A stretch of DNA of 64,000 nt from Candidula unifasciata (GCA_905116865.2 CAJHNH020002813.1:160001-224000), one strand, 5' to 3'; numbered from the stretch's first letter, positions 1 to 12,800 are shown. Notes: generated by a model from the sequence alone, not told the origin. Numbers and translations: made by a program.

Positions 1-159
1 AAATGCTGACCATAAAAACGATGGACTGAGGAAATAAGAGTCCACAAGAATCGTCGAATGTGAATCAAACCGACGAGTACTCTCATGCTGTTTATACTTC
101 ACACGAACTTCTCAAGGTACTAGAAGATCACGATAAGATGTGATAAAGGATGAAATTAT

Positions 160-175
160 TAATACTGTTATTATA

Positions 176-206
<31 letters not shown>
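160..206. repeat. (ATT)n microsatellite
   Basis: Imperfect then perfect ATT triplets. An isoleucine-run open frame over it on the minus strand is an artefact. Confidence 0.9.
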
Positions 207-319
207 GCCCCTTAATTCCAGTGGTTGCCTCGGTTCCCAATTTGGATAGGGGAAAAGAGGGGTGGGGGTGGGAGGTTGGAGCGTACACCCGCTGTTCCCT
301 AACAAGCACGTTGTAAAAG

Positions 320-500
320 ACGACTAACTAGTAAGGATGTTTACTTCTGAGTCGGAGTGCATCCGCCTGAGCGGCAAGACTAAGTGAGCACGCAAAACTC
401 AAGTTCTGGAACTAGGCCAAAGTTCATAGGTGAAAAAACAACCAGAACTTTCCGTCGCAGTTGATGGCCTTTGAACGCTAAGAAGAGGAATATTCGGATT
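320..500 (+). mobile_element. SINE family C copy (partial)
   Basis: Carries the family landmarks: gtcggagtgcatccgcctga, then a stretch ending caagttctgga, then caaccagaactttccg and a GAAGA-type tail. Diverged. Confidence 0.7.
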
Positions 501-511
501 TTAAAAAGCGG

Positions 512-1015
512 GGGTGGGGGGAGTCTTCATGTTGTGGTTTAAAGCTAGGCTGCTATTTATGCTTTTATGACACTGACGTCTTATCCCTGATGTGTCAATG
601 GTTCAAAAGATGTTCTTTACTTACGTGACTTTATTTAATTCCCAGCTAACACAACACATACTTTTATTAATAAAAATAGCATACCTGTCGCCAGCACAAA
701 CTTTACAAGACTGCAAACACATTTCGAAAGAAAATGCAACTCGACTCAGCCAAAATCAAAACTCGCGTACAATGTGTATGTAAGCATCCAACTCTAGTGA
801 ACTATTGCTGTACCGAGATAGCAGCGAGTGTCGAACTACAGTGTGTCGATGCCAGCTAGGCGTGTGAAGGTTACCTACTGGCTGGACACACGGGTTGCCG
901 AGTTCTGTCCTAGTTCGTTGTTGTGTTTCACTTACTCTCTTCCAGTAATGGCACCGCCGTGGCGCAGTGAATAGATGCTTGCCTGGCAGACGGTCTTGGA
1001 TTTGATTGATTGGAT
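512..1015. other. Unassigned AT-balanced sequence
   Basis: No gene, RNA or repeat recognised. Short open frames on both strands show no protein similarity. Confidence 0.5.
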
Positions 1016-1019
1016 TGGA

Positions 1020-1960
1020 TTCAAGAACCGACATCACAGTACTCGGTGCATTCCCATAAGCGCCCCGTCCCCATCTTCAGCAGCCAGCGAAGAGTTCCAA
1101 TACTAACGGTGCAAGTAGCATTCTAATTAAACGTCCGTCTTGCCTTTCCTCTGAGCCTCGAGCATCTGCCAAAAACCTCTCGTCACCCACCCCCCCCCCC
1201 CTTTTTTTTGCATCAATCTCACCAGACTGTTGTGATCCATCTCCTCCTCCGAACTGTACGCGCTCTCCCACAAGGCACTAACCACGTCTGCCTTATCATG
1301 CATCAGTATTCCACCAAGCTGTGCAGAGCCAGCCAGTCAGTCCGCCTGTTCATTTCCCAACACACCGGCGTTCCCTGGTGAAAAAATCCAGACATTACTG
1401 CTCACCCGTGTCCTCCGCAACGAGGTATGCCACTCTGCACGAAGCATGCCTGTCCGGATCTTCCTCGGCATGCTTTCTAAGTCAGTTACAATCACGATGT
1501 GTGTGTGCGTATGTGTCGTGTTCGCTAGCCAGCGGAAAGCTGCAGTGACTGCCTCCACCTCCATTCTTAAGCTGGATGTTGTGGTATCATATGCTAGGCT
1601 CTCCTGCACCAAACGTCGACCAATAACTTTTGCTAAGAAACCCCAAGCACTTCTTTTGCCTCTTGACACTGAACCCTCTGTGTAAATGATCAAGTCTTCT
1701 GGGCGAGCATTATCTTAAATTAATTGCTGAATTTCCACCTCTTTGGCACTTGCTGGCCAGTCTGTGCATTCCCGGCTCAGTGTGATTATGACTCTACACA
1801 AGTCTGACAGTTCAATGGCACTTTAAACCACTCCTCTCCTCACCTAATGTTCTCAAGGATGCAAACCTGTCTGATTCTGTCTTCTGCCTGAGCCATCCAT
1901 GACCTCCCTCTTATCAGCCGCTGACCCTTAACTGCAACCAGAGCTTTGTGCAAAGGGTGG
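1020..1960 (-). mobile_element. 5'-truncated RNase H-bearing non-LTR retrotransposon, copy 1
   Basis: Minus-strand remnants of the 3' part of the polyprotein. A post-RT segment at about 1960-1720 is broken by stops. An RNase H domain at 1693-1337 shows MIIYTEGSVSRGKRSAWGFL, RMEVEAVTAAFRWL, a DLESM segment (normally D-S) and PGNAGVLGNEQAD (normally PGHAG..GNE.AD). The element ends in a 3' segment containing catcttcagcagc that recurs in six places in the window. Confidence 0.85.
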
Positions 1961-2024
1961 TCTGTGTCTGCAGCTACCCTAAGATATGGTCTTGGATTCG
2001 CGCCGTTATGCATTTAGTCCTTGC

Positions 2025-2235
2025 CCGGTTCTCTAGTGTAGTTGGTTAAACCTGACATCGCGGTGAACGGCAGACGAACTCCTTGTGGTCCGGGTTCACT
2101 CCCGGGGGTGGGCAGAAAAGCCACATTTCTCCCAGATTTACGGTACCTATCAAGGCCAAAGGGTTGCCATATCCATAGTACCGAGCCAAAGGGTTAAGAA
2201 CTCATGGTTTCTGGATATTGAAGAAAAAAATAAAA
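2025..2235 (+). mobile_element. SINE family H copy 1 (tRNA-like head)
   Basis: Head has an A-box-like TAGTGTAGTTGG and a B-box-like GGGTTCACTCCC, followed by a body with ccaaagggttgccatatcca. A second copy is at 8485-8697 in the opposite orientation. Confidence 0.75.
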
Positions 2236-2255
2236 GATAAAAATACAGTTAGTCC

Positions 2256-2559
2256 AGGGCGTCTTAACCCATGGGCCTGCTGGGCACTTGCCTAGGGACA
2301 CCCCCCCCCCCCCCCAAGCCTAGGGGACCCTAGCTGATCTGTGACTAGCCAGATAAGAAGTTCGTAGTGATTTCACACCGTGCCGTCTAATCCGTGTTTT
2401 CTCTTTAACACCAGTTTTTTTTTTTTTTTTTTGAAGTGTCCAAAAAAAAAATATGTTTAATATTATCGATCAATTTACATATTATTTTTGTAAGGGGCTG
2501 CCATAATTGCCCCAGCACAATGGTTTTCCCGAGGGCCCATAATACCGTTAAGACGGCGA
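2256..2559. mobile_element. Short inverted-repeat DNA element (MITE)
   Basis: Ends cgtcttaac (2260-2268) and gttaagacg (2547-2555) are inverted repeats, with further imperfect pairing inward (gggcc). It contains poly-C and poly-T/poly-A runs. No coding capacity. Confidence 0.6.
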
Positions 2560-3038
2560 TGTGTTAGTCTTCTTATTCTTCTGCCCTCTATCCCCCATTG
2601 GAGCATAGGCTCTCCGCCAACTCACGCCGAGTCGTTCTATCCTAAGCACTGAATGCAGCTAATCCCATATTCTGCCTCATTTTTGTTTCTCTAGCTCCCT
2701 TCTCGATCGACCTTTATTTCTATGCTCCTGCAGGTTCCAGTGCAAATACATTTTATTTATATTGTTTTCAGGTTTTTTCAACGCGTGTCGTATCCAACGC
2801 CAGCTTTTTTTTTTTTATTTTTCATCCCCTGGTCCACTGAAACTGTTTAGTTCTCTCCAAAAGCTCTAATCAGTGTTTCTGGCATACCATTTAATTCCCA
2901 GTATCCGGCACAGGTCCTAGTAAATAAATATTGGTAGTTTATTAGTAAATGTTTCAGTCGTTCTCTACTGATTTGACATCAGAGTTCTTTCCCAATTAGT
3001 TGCTGTGTTCACTCACTCTCCTCCACTAAGGGATAGAC

Positions 3039-3333
3039 CGGTGCTTTATTAATATCCTGCCCCAAACAAGGGAAATCATCAGGTCACGGGACAGTCTAAT
3101 ATTTCAGGGGGTGCTAGATAGGCTGCATGCAGTCGAGGGACCTACGCTACATGCATTCGTGGGACCTAGGCTGCACTGTCTCGTGGGACGTAGGTGGGAT
3201 GGGGTCAGGGCCAGTTCTATATGTTTTGGGGTCGTTTAAAGCATAAGAAAGCCGGGAAACCCAATCTTATCCCCCTCTAAAATGTTGGACTGTCTTATGA
3301 CCTCACCTGGGGTAAGATATTATTAAAGCACCG
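3039..3333. mobile_element. MITE with about 75 bp imperfect terminal inverted repeats
   Basis: The left end cggtgctttattaatatc pairs with the right end, whose reverse complement begins cggtgctttaataatatc; pairing continues through the gtcacgggacagtc region. The core has repeats of gggacctaggctgc type. Confidence 0.8.
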
Positions 3334-3539
3334 ATATACCTGCTTGGCAGAAGGTCTTGGATGCAGTAATTACCCTTTTTACGCTGGTTTGGTATCTGGC
3401 ACACGATACTTGACATATATGGTTGTAGTTTCATTGTATATATATTAAAATATATTAAACCATAGGAAGAGTAGGGCTAGCCAGATTCACATTGTCACAG
3501 TTACAGATGACAAGTGAACATTGCGCCTAGAGTTGAGTT

Positions 3540-4440
3540 GAGTAAAGAAATTTACATCACAGCACTCAGAGCATTCCCATGCACGCTCCGTCACCATCCT
3601 CAGCAGCTAGCACAGAGTTCCAATACTAATGGTGCCAGTCGTAGACTGGTTGTATGTCCGTCTTGCCTTTCCTCTGAGTGTGCTTAGTGAACCCTCTGGT
3701 CACACCCAGCCCATAATAATCTAGTTTATCCTCTGACTTCGTTACTTGTTCCAAAAGGATTCTGACCACATCTGCTTTGTCATGCATCAATTCACCGTCC
3801 AGCGTTGCAGATCCAGCCAGTCTGTCTATCTGTTCATTCCCCACCACGCAGGCATGACCTGGGGGAAAAGATCCAAAGTATCCTCACTACATGTGACCTT
3901 GCAAGTAAATCGTCCCACTCTGCTCGAAGCAATCTTATCTTCACCTTTTTTTTTCAACCATCTTTCAGGGTCCGTTACAATTACAATATGTGTATGTATC
4001 TTGTTCTGGAGCCACCGGCAAGCTGCAGTGACCGCCTCCACATCCATTCTCATGCTAGATGTCGTGGTATCATATGTCAGGCTGTGCTTTCGCTACTAAA
4101 CGCCAAGCACTTCTCTCCCCTCTTAATACAGAACCATCTGTGTAGATAATCAGATCATCAGGACGAGAATTGTCGTGTATCAACTGTTGAACTTTCACCT
4201 CAGTAGACCCCGCTGACCACTTTCTGCACTCCCGGCCTTATGTGCTCATGACCCTACAAAGGTCAACTTCTCCTCTAGTACTCTGACCCACTCCTCTCCT
4301 CGCCCAATGTTCCTCGGCATGTATAATCGTCTCATTGTGTCTTCTGCTTGAGTTATCCATGATTTTCCCCTTGTCAGCCTCTGACGCTTAACTGCATCCA
4401 TGCCGGTCAGCTTAACTTCATTTAATGGTTTTGCTGATAC
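3540..4440 (-). mobile_element. 5'-truncated RNase H-bearing non-LTR retrotransposon, copy 2
   Basis: Same family and orientation as the copy at 1020-1960. On the minus strand: AVKRQRLTRGKSWITQAEDT (about 4415-4350), RMDVEAVTAACRWL (about 4053), a frameshifted PGHAG region, GNEQIDRLAGSA (about 3838), then LDYYGLGVTRGFTKHTQRKG and the common 3' segment at about 3640-3540. Multiple frameshifts. Confidence 0.85.
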
Positions 4441-4589
4441 AATTTTTAGCCGGTTTACCTGGGAGCCAAGGTGGTGATTTAAACCCGAGACCTTCAGACC
4501 AGCATGCGAACGTCTAGCATCCCATTAACATAATGGTCTGCTTAGCGGATGTCGTTTGCTAGTTGTTATTTTTTATAAGAGGGGAGGGG

Positions 4590-4830
4590 AGAAGGGGTTC
4601 TCCGTGACAGTGGCCAAGCTGTTTGCCACGGGCTCTGAACATAGTGGCGTCGTTTCACGGAAAAGTTGGTTCACGAGTGCAGTTTTCACAAAGACTCATG
4701 GAAATCCTCATTGGAGCTTCAGGGTTCGTGCGACGCTCTTGGTAAACGGCTAGCCGTTTAGTGGAGAGAGACTGGGTCATGTCAGATAAATCCCGATGCA
4801 ATGAAGTCGAACATCTTGAGCTTTAATGTT
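4590..4830 (+). mobile_element. SINE family D copy 1
   Basis: tRNA-like head (gtggccaagctgtttgccac) and a tail containing gtggagagagactgggtcat and cccgatgcaatgaagtc. Matches 17345-17590 and part of 14020-14215. Confidence 0.75.
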
Positions 4831-5705
4831 TATTTACAATAAAAAGAAGAAAATTTTGAAATATTTACCTTATAAACGACATTCCATCGCAGTTTTTGCT
4901 AGAACAGTTTTATTAATGTCCCTAAGCCAACAGCAAATTAAAAGAGTGTTGGTAATCGAGTTATATCGGTGTTTGTCTAAGTACACTGACAATTTGATGA
5001 TACTGCAACCTTTCTCCTTAGTTATCGTGTCCAATCGATGGTTACAAGCTTATTTATCACCTTGTCAATGAGTTATCTATTTTGCGATAACGATTTTACC
5101 GTCATTTGTGCAGAAACGAAAGGGGGTTTATCAGACTAAAGTATCCATGCAAGTGTTTAGGTCATTAAAAGTCTCCGTGTGGCTGTTTAGGTCACTAACT
5201 TCCACACAATTATTTTGACGAGACAGGATTTACAGCGTTGCGTCGGATTTTTATAAAATGCGGCTCAGTCTCTCTCAGCGGAATAACGGTTTGCTGATCA
5301 AGAGAGTGGCACAAAGCACGAAACTCACTAAATCCAGTGACTATCTCAAATGATCTCCAAAACACCTGCCCTGGATATTTGAAGTGCGGAATTCGAAAGG
5401 GAACTTATGACTTTCATAGACTAAAGCAAACTGCTTGGCAGACAGACATACAGACAGGGGCAGTAAGACACACACACAAACAGTGGGCGGGTTGGCAAAG
5501 GGTCAGATAGACAGCCGGTCGAGTGGGCAATCGGTCAGACGGACGGACAAATGGTTAAGAATATGATAGGCGTTCCGATCGCCCATTTGCTCGCCGGTAG
5601 ACGACTTCGTCACCGGTTCGGGGGGGGGTATCTGGGTTTATCTCCTTTGATTGCATCAACACTGCAGGAGTCCTTTTCAGGGCTCTTGGTGGCGAGATTG
5701 AGTGA
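4830..5705. other. Gene-free stretch with weak GACA-rich simple sequence
   Basis: 4830-5440 shows nothing recognisable. 5440-5560 is rich in gacagaca/ggtcagac motifs, a decayed tetranucleotide array. Confidence 0.5.
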
Positions 5706-5708
5706 GGT

Positions 5709-5890
5709 TCAATCAACCACATCAGGACATCATACTGAGAGATAAACACCCGGTGACACACGGTGCCACCATTCGGATGAATATCACCCGGGAACAGGTC
5801 CTAGAAACTCTGTTCAACCCATAGGTTGGGTTGTATTAGGGCCCGTGGCAACAAGTAACGAAAAACTGCGTCCCACGCGGGGATGGACGA
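5709..5890 (+). mobile_element. SINE family B copy
   Basis: Diverged copy with gataaacacccggtgacaca, ggtgccacc, gggcccgtggcaac and ataacgaaaaactgc-like landmarks. Confidence 0.75.
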
Positions 5891-6426
5891 TTGTTTCGTG
5901 GTGCGCAACGCTAAGCCATTTTATATGGCGCACATAACCTAGTCACAATTATAACCTAAAGCTCCCCCTTCGGGGATGCTGGTTAAAGGTGAAGATTTTG
6001 TCCCTAGCAAATCACCTGGTTAAAAATTAAGCACGTGAGCCCGACTACCATTAACTCCCAATCGTTCATTTTAGGCACGTCAAGTACAGACAGAGAAACC
6101 GTGAGATATAGGCATCCACGCGGTCAATCAGGTCAGCCCTTACTGTGACTTAAGAGCTTCACATCACGTGTCATGAGACAGCATGAAACGATAGGCGTGT
6201 TTGTTCTTATCTACCAAATCACAATGTGAATACACTCGTTATTACTTACATAGGCAGTCTCTAACGTTTGATACTTCATTGTGCGCCGAAAAGAAAAGAA
6301 AAATTTAATATGCGCTACTAAATCGACCCAGTTTAAAAGGCTTGCCAGGAAATTGTAGGAGATTAGAATTCGGCCGTGATGATTGTGACCAAACTGTCTA
6401 TCACATCCGCCAAAATAACCATTGAC

Positions 6427-6716
6427 ATCCCCGTGTGGGTTCTGGGGGTCTTTTTACAGGGAAAACAAGAATAGACCCACTGATTAATAAAAAGCCTCTC
6501 GAAAAGTCGACTAATTGGGAGCTTCCTTCAAAGTCGGAGTACATCTGCCTGAGAGGCAAGGAACCAGCAGTCTGCATACAAAGGAGCCAGTTCTGTAAAA
6601 CAGATGCACAAGCAACACTCAGCTTCTGGAACGTGACTGCAGCCTAGAAATGGATGAACAACCATAACTTTCCGCTAGAGTTTACTGCTGGTGAATGCGA
6701 AGGAGAAGCAGAAGAA
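6427..6716 (+). mobile_element. SINE family C copy, near full length
   Basis: Begins ccccgtgtgggttctggggg; contains agtcgactaattgggagctt, gagaggcaaggaacc, caacactcagcttctgga and ends with a GAAGGAGAAGCAGAAGAA tail. Confidence 0.8.
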
Positions 6717-6725
6717 CCATCCGAG

Positions 6726-7384
6726 ACATTTTACGCCTGTCAGTTATAGACAGATAAACAGGGAGAGGCATGCATCCACAGTGTCAGTCAGACAACTGGA
6801 GAGGAGATAATAAAGCTTGATCTGTCCAAATAATGCAAAATACACATGTCAATTATAGACAGAGAAACAAGGAGAGACGCGTCTACATGGTCAGTCAGAC
6901 AACTGGAGAGGAGATGATAAAACTTGATCTCTCCAAGAAATGCATTATACACCTGTCAACTATAGACAGAGAAACAGGGAGAGACGCGTCTACACGGTCA
7001 GTCAGACAACTGGAGAGGAGATGATAAAACTCGATTTGACCAAGAAATGCATTATACACCTCTCAACTAAAGACAGAGAAACAGGGAGAGACGCGTCTAC
7101 ACGGTCAGTCAGACAACTGGAGAGGAGATGATAAAACTCGATCTGACCAAGAAATGCATTATACACCTCTCAACTAAAGACAGAGAAACAGGGAGAGACG
7201 CGTCAACACGGTCAGTCAGACAACTGGAGAGGAGATGATAAAACTCGATCTGACCAAGAAATGCATTATACACCTCTCAACTAAAGACAGAGAAACAGAG
7301 AGAGAGACGCGTCTACATGGTCAGTCAGACAACTGGAGAGGAGATGATAAAACTCGATCTGACCAAGAAATGAATTATACACAT
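6726..7384. repeat. 107 bp minisatellite, about six units
   Basis: tgcattatac-type landmarks at 6941, 7048, 7155 and 7262 are exactly 107 bp apart; the last unit (7371) is 109 bp after a GA expansion. The first units are more diverged. Each unit carries acgcgtctacacggtcagtc. Because 107 is not a multiple of three, open frames drift between units. Confidence 0.93.
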
Positions 7385-7431
7385 GTCTGAAGTTAAGATG
7401 ACTGGGATGATATTGACCATATCACCAATAG

Positions 7432-7641
7432 GGTCTGGGGGCCGAACTTTTTTCAGAAATGACCTTGGCTTCCAGGTAGACCCGGCCTTGAGTGGGTACC
7501 ATGAACAGTCGTGTGTAGTAAAGGTGGCCGGGGTGATGCTGACTACATCACCCACCAAGTGCCGCTTAGTATAAAAAATAAAGATCTAGCCCTATGTACC
7601 CAATACGCCTGAAAAGTGTGGAAAAGCGTCCTTTACTTAGC
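7432..7641 (+). mobile_element. SINE family A copy (body, head lost)
   Basis: Contains atgaccttggcttccagg, acccggccttgagtgggtac, tgatgctgactacatcaccc, aagtgccgct and the tail tgtggaaaagcgtcctttac. Confidence 0.85.
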
Positions 7642-7654
7642 AATGGGTCTGACT

Positions 7655-7858
7655 GACTGACTGACTTTCTACCCCACGAGGACAACCCACAAGCGATAAA
7701 CACCAGATTACACAAAGTGCCACTATGTGGATGAGGATCAGAGTGGAGAGGTCCCAGAAACCGCTTTCAGCCATTAGAGCAAATTTATGGTCGGGCTATA
7801 TTGCGGCCCCTGGCAAGAGCCATAGTAAGGTTTCAAATAACGAAAAATTGCCCCCCCC
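7655..7858 (+). mobile_element. SINE family B copy
   Basis: Preceded by (gact)n, then ccccacgaggacaacccaca, aagtgccactatgtggatga, gagaggtcccagaaaccg and caagagccatagtaaggttt. Followed by poly-C tracts (7851-7894). Confidence 0.85.
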
Positions 7859-8484
7859 CCCCTTTTCCTAACCCCCCCCCCCCCCCCCCCCCCCAAAGCA
7901 ATGGATCTAGAGTCAAGTCGTGACTGGCATACACTGAACGCATCACCAATGGGGTCTAGAGTCCAGAATTTGCAGAATTTAACAAATATGTTCTTTGAAA
8001 CACAGCTTACCTGCCAGCCAGTTGACATCGGTTCGAACTGCCACAAGACCGAATTTAGTTTTTATGATATGGGCTCCCAGCTGACAATGAGTTCTGGGAA
8101 ATGTCATGGGAAATAAAGGCGTCCGGTGTGGCGTCGACCAGATAAACCATCTAGTGCAGGTTTCATGACGACCCACCAGAAAGGAAACAAATATTTGGAG
8201 GGGGCTGCCTTTAAACATTGCTGGGGGGGGGGGGTGCTATGGATGTTCTGGTACACAACAGAAGTGAATTGATGCCACGCGTGAGAGATACTGAGAATAA
8301 GGCTAACGTTCTCGTATCTAGTCAGGTGGACCTGGGGGTGCAACCTGGAGCTGCAGACATCAGTATTTAAAAGGCCACACAAGATTTTCATTAATCAACA
8401 CAGAACTGAAGCTCGGAGCTCGATCTGCCCAAGTGCAGCGTCGATAGTCCTCACTAGTCACTTATGTTTGTTTGTTTGTTTGTT

Positions 8485-8697
8485 TGTTTTAGTATCCAGA
8501 AGCCATGAGTTGTTAACCCTTAGGCTCGGTATTATGGATATCGCAACCTTTCGGCCTTGAATCTATTGTAAATACCGTAAATCTTGGAGAAATGTGGCTT
8601 TTCTGCCTACCCCCGGGAGTGAATCCGGACCACAAGGAGTTCGTCACCTCGTCACCGCACAATCCGGTTTAGCCAACTACGCTAGAGAGCTGGGCCA
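8485..8697 (-). mobile_element. SINE family H copy 2
   Basis: Inverse of 2025-2235: agtatccagaagccatgagt at the left, cccccgggagtgaatccgga (B-box region) and tagccaactacgctagagag (A-box region) at the right. Preceded by (GTTT)n at 8466-8490. Confidence 0.75.
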
Positions 8698-8784
8698 CTA
8701 ATCACTGATAGCTAGAGAAGACAGATGGCAGCTCCACTGATGCCAAAAACCAAAGAATGACACATTTTTTTCTTGGTTTGATTT

Positions 8785-9160
8785 AAACAATGGATCAACA
8801 TCCTGGCACAAGGGCAGTAAACTATAAGTGCTCCATTCTACTTCTAACTCAAGCCTGAGTCCGAGGAATCTCATCACAGCGCACGAACTCCGTAGCACCA
8901 ACGAGGATCCCAAACTACTTTGGGTAGATTTTTAACTTTAAATTTTGCCCTGGCTGCGTCGTTTTGCCACTCTTAAAAATTTCCAACTGCCAAGGGATTT
9001 TTCACGATCTTACTACCCAGAGACCAGGGGAAATTACTAGAAGTCCACGTGAAAAAATCCCAGCCTTTACCAGGGCCTGAATTGGGAACCTCCAGCACCC
9101 GAGGCGGACGCAATGCCTTGAGACCATTTAGCCACCTCCCCCTCCCCTCCCTCACCCCTA
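8785..9160 (-). mobile_element. SINE family F copy
   Basis: Inverse orientation, with the tRNA-like head at the right end. Landmarks: aacaatggatcaacatcctg, ataagtgctccattctactt, ccaactgccaagggattttt, actagaagtccacgtgaaaa, cccgaggcggacgcaatgcc. A second full copy is at 41825-42215. Confidence 0.8.
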
Positions 9161-9249
9161 CCACAGCGATTGACTAAAGAAATCTAATCACTGTATACAT
9201 CAGATTCCAAACATCCCCCCCCCCCTTTTTCTCCCCCTTCCCCATTTTC

Positions 9250-9715
9250 GTTACATCGTCATCCCGTTTTGGGCTGCAGTTTTTCGTTATTTTGAAGCCC
9301 CACCCTGGCTCTTGCCAGTGGAAGCAAAATGGTTAGTTGCGTATCCTTTACATGACGTTGCAGAACCAACTCCAACAGCCAGTGGCTGTTTTGTGGGGTT
9401 TTCTAGGAAAATTTACGTCCAGTAGTTTGCCATTGCTTCTGGACGGTCGGCTTTCTTGATACCACTATCGAAACCAACGCAAGGCGCATGGCCCGCAGCT
9501 GGGATCGAACCTGGCATCCTGGCATTACGAAGCGTTCGCATCGACTTAGCCACAGAGCCGATAGAAGCAAAATAGCCGGGCAATAAATATGGCCTAACAG
9601 CTGAACGCGGTTTCCGGGACCTCTCCACGGGTGATCCTCATCCGCATGGTGGCACTTTGTGTCATCGGGTGTTTATCGCTTGTGTAATGTCCTGGTGGGG
9701 TAAAATGTACTACTA
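9250..9715 (-). mobile_element. SINE family B copy, split by a nested SINE
   Basis: Its two halves are 9250-9330 (gtttttcgttattttgaagc, ctggctcttgccag) and 9564-9715 (gcaataaatatggcctaaca, ggtttccgggacctctccac, gtgtttatcgcttgtgtaat). The interruption is SINE E, and gaagcaaaat is duplicated on each side. Confidence 0.88.
9331..9563 (-). mobile_element. SINE family E copy nested in SINE B
   Basis: tRNA-like head on the minus strand: A-box-like TGGCTAAGTCGATGCG and B-box-like GGTTCGATCCC. Body with gtatcctttacatgacgttg and ccattgcttctggacggtcg. Perfect 10 bp target-site duplication gaagcaaaat at 9321-9330 and 9564-9573. Confidence 0.88.
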
Positions 9716-10059
9716 AGTACTATTACCCATTTCGCCCCTGATTTTTTCACCCGATTTGGGAGGGGGCGGGGGGAGAAAACTGCATTTTCATGCAAGGGCG
9801 AATAACTGAGGTTCACTGCATGCACACAGCTCATGTTTTTTTTTTTAAAGAAATCGTTTGATATAGCTTAGAGAAGACAGTCCTGGTCGATTTTCTATAT
9901 TAGAAAACTTAAATCACACGCCAGAATGTTATAGTGTAGATTTGTTATACACGCTGTGTGGCTCTTCGTTGGTGCCTCGCAGTTAATGCGCTGCACTAAA
10001 CGCATAGTTCTAGTATGATTTATGGGTGGAGACTGAAGACCTTGGACAGCTAAGAGGTG

Positions 10060-10336
10060 TAACTTAAATGTTTTGAAAGAGGCAGATGCTCGAAGACAAT
10101 TTTTCACAAACATCAGAGACATGCATCATTTTTGTGGTCATGTTATGAGAAGAGAGAAAATGGAACATGTTGTAACCACTGGAAAGATTTGTGGAAAGAG
10201 AGACAGAGGAAAACAGATTCTTGACAGCCTTTTGTCATGGCATGGAGGGGTGTCAACACACGAACTGATTCACGCAGTTGCGAATCGCAGATTATCGAGA
10301 GGCATGATCGCTCTCGCCAGTCAGCAAGGCACTAGA
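10060..10336 (+). mobile_element. Non-LTR retrotransposon RT C-terminus, fragment
   Basis: Frame from 10073 reads FCGHVMRREKMEHVVTTGKI, GKRDRGKQILDSLLSWHGGV and STHELIHAVANRRLSRGMIA, ending ASQQGTR and a stop. This is the tail of an RT ORF2. The same family recurs at 20680-20884. Confidence 0.8.
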
Positions 10337-10655
10337 TAATGATAATAACTAAAGCACTTATAGAGATACTCTTTTACAATTAAACGAAAACCCACTCGCA
10401 TCCATTTTGTACTCTCCTTCAACTCTTCGCACAAGTTATCTAGGGGGGGGGGGGAGGAGGAGGAAGAAGGGCAGTCGGGAACGGGTTGGGGTGGTGAGGC
10501 GGTAATTTCGCTATCTTTGCTTTGTCATGCTTTTACTGCAAGAACACAGACAAAAAGAATACTGATAATTCATACATGCAGTTTGTTGGTATGAAGTCTG
10601 TCTGTCTGTCTATATATGTTTGCTTGCCTGCCTGCCTGTTTGACTGTGTTTGTCG

Positions 10656-11353
<698 letters not shown>

Positions 11354-11911
11354 CCGCGTGTCCTTTAGCCTCTCTATGTACATACATTTCCGCTCATCTG
11401 TCACTGTCGGATTTATATATATTGTCTTTCTGTGTCTTTCAGCTTGTACCTGTCATATTGTATTAGCAGCTAATTGTTTTTTGCTGAAATTTTACTAATA
11501 AACCTCATGTAACTATGGTGGCCGCATTCCATGAATATAAATTGCTGCTTTTGCCGTCATGGCCCGTTTAAATGCTTAGAGCTAGTTAAAACCCCTGCTT
11601 AATTTGATAAAGTCAGTTTGTGAATATATCTACCACAATATCAAATGTGAGCAAAGAGTAGCTATGTACAAACATAAATATACGTGGCGCGCTGTACACC
11701 CAGAGGCGCCGGAACCTGGGAGGATCAGACCCTTTGAAGTCCCGCAAAAGGGTGGGTTGAGTACCTCCCCACATCGAGACCCTCTTAAACAACTCTCGGG
11801 GAAATAAACCCCCCGCCCCCCCCCCCCTCCTCCCCCCACTCCCAGAACTCTTTAAACGCATTTGCTTATACTTTTCTTATGCTTTCAGTTGTATTTACTT
11901 GTTATTCAGTA

Positions 11912-11989
<78 letters not shown>

Positions 11990-11990
11990 G
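11912..11990. repeat. (ATT)n microsatellite
   Basis: About 26 ATT triplets; reads as an Asn run on the minus strand. Confidence 0.95.
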
Positions 11991-12274
11991 CTTTTGAGCT
12001 AAAATTAAACCCCCTTGAGACTCCCTACCTCTCCCCCTAGAAATTTTAAGGCGATGAAGGGGATTTTTCTCGGTATCGGCGCCGTTAAGCTCACATACAA
12101 ACATACTCACGCGCAACAATTAGAGGCAGCTTATATTAACTGCACGCTGGAGGTCAAGTTCATGTTGAGAGGTTCATGTTCTCCAATAACTGACCATTAT
12201 TGCTTTGTTAATAATTAAAATGTGGACACTTATTATATTTATATAGTCTCAAATTCCAGTCCTTTTTATGGCGA

Positions 12275-12455
12275 AATGTGTCTTTCTTTGAAGCCCTACT
12301 CTGGTTCTTTCCAGGTGCCGCAATATGGCCTGGCCATAAATATGGCCTAAAGGCTAAACGCGGTTTCTGGGACCTCTCCACGGTGATACTCACCCACATG
12401 GTGGCACTTTGTGTCATCGGGTGTTTATCGCTTGTGTGATGTCCTGGTGGGGTAG
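12275..12455 (-). mobile_element. SINE family B copy
   Basis: tttgaagccctactctggtt, ccataaatatggcctaaagg, gtttctgggacctctccacg, ggtggcactttgtgtcatcg, ttgtgtgatgtcctggtggg. Confidence 0.87.
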
Positions 12456-12539
12456 ATAGTCAGTCACTTATTATCTGTACAATTACTCCGTGATAGAGAG
12501 AGGGGGAGAGAAGAGACGGAGGAGAGAGATGGGGGAGAG

Positions 12540-12800
12540 GATTAGGGCCGGATTTGGACTTGGAGAGGCCATAAACTATTTAATGCCATGAGGCCCCTAT
12601 CGTTTTAAATTACACCACATATCTCATCACGTTAGAAGAAATAAAAGCCTGAAATAATATATCCAAAGTAATATAAATAGAAGAACAGTTAGGGGAGAAA
12701 AGGGGGGTGGGGGGGGGCAATTTAAGATATATTAAAAGAAAATTGCATTTGTGGAAAACAAATGAATTTTGTTTAGGCCCTGTAGACTATAAGTCCCTAA
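12540..12800. repeat. Diverged repeat, also seen near 55497
   Basis: gccggatttggacttggaga and catgaggcccctatcg with ttaaattacacca resemble 55497-55580 (gccagatttagacttatgaa). Type unknown; possibly a decayed DNA element. Confidence 0.35.

Noticed and set aside
11895..12119. Poly-asparagine frame on the minus strand
   Set aside because: ATT microsatellite read in frame.
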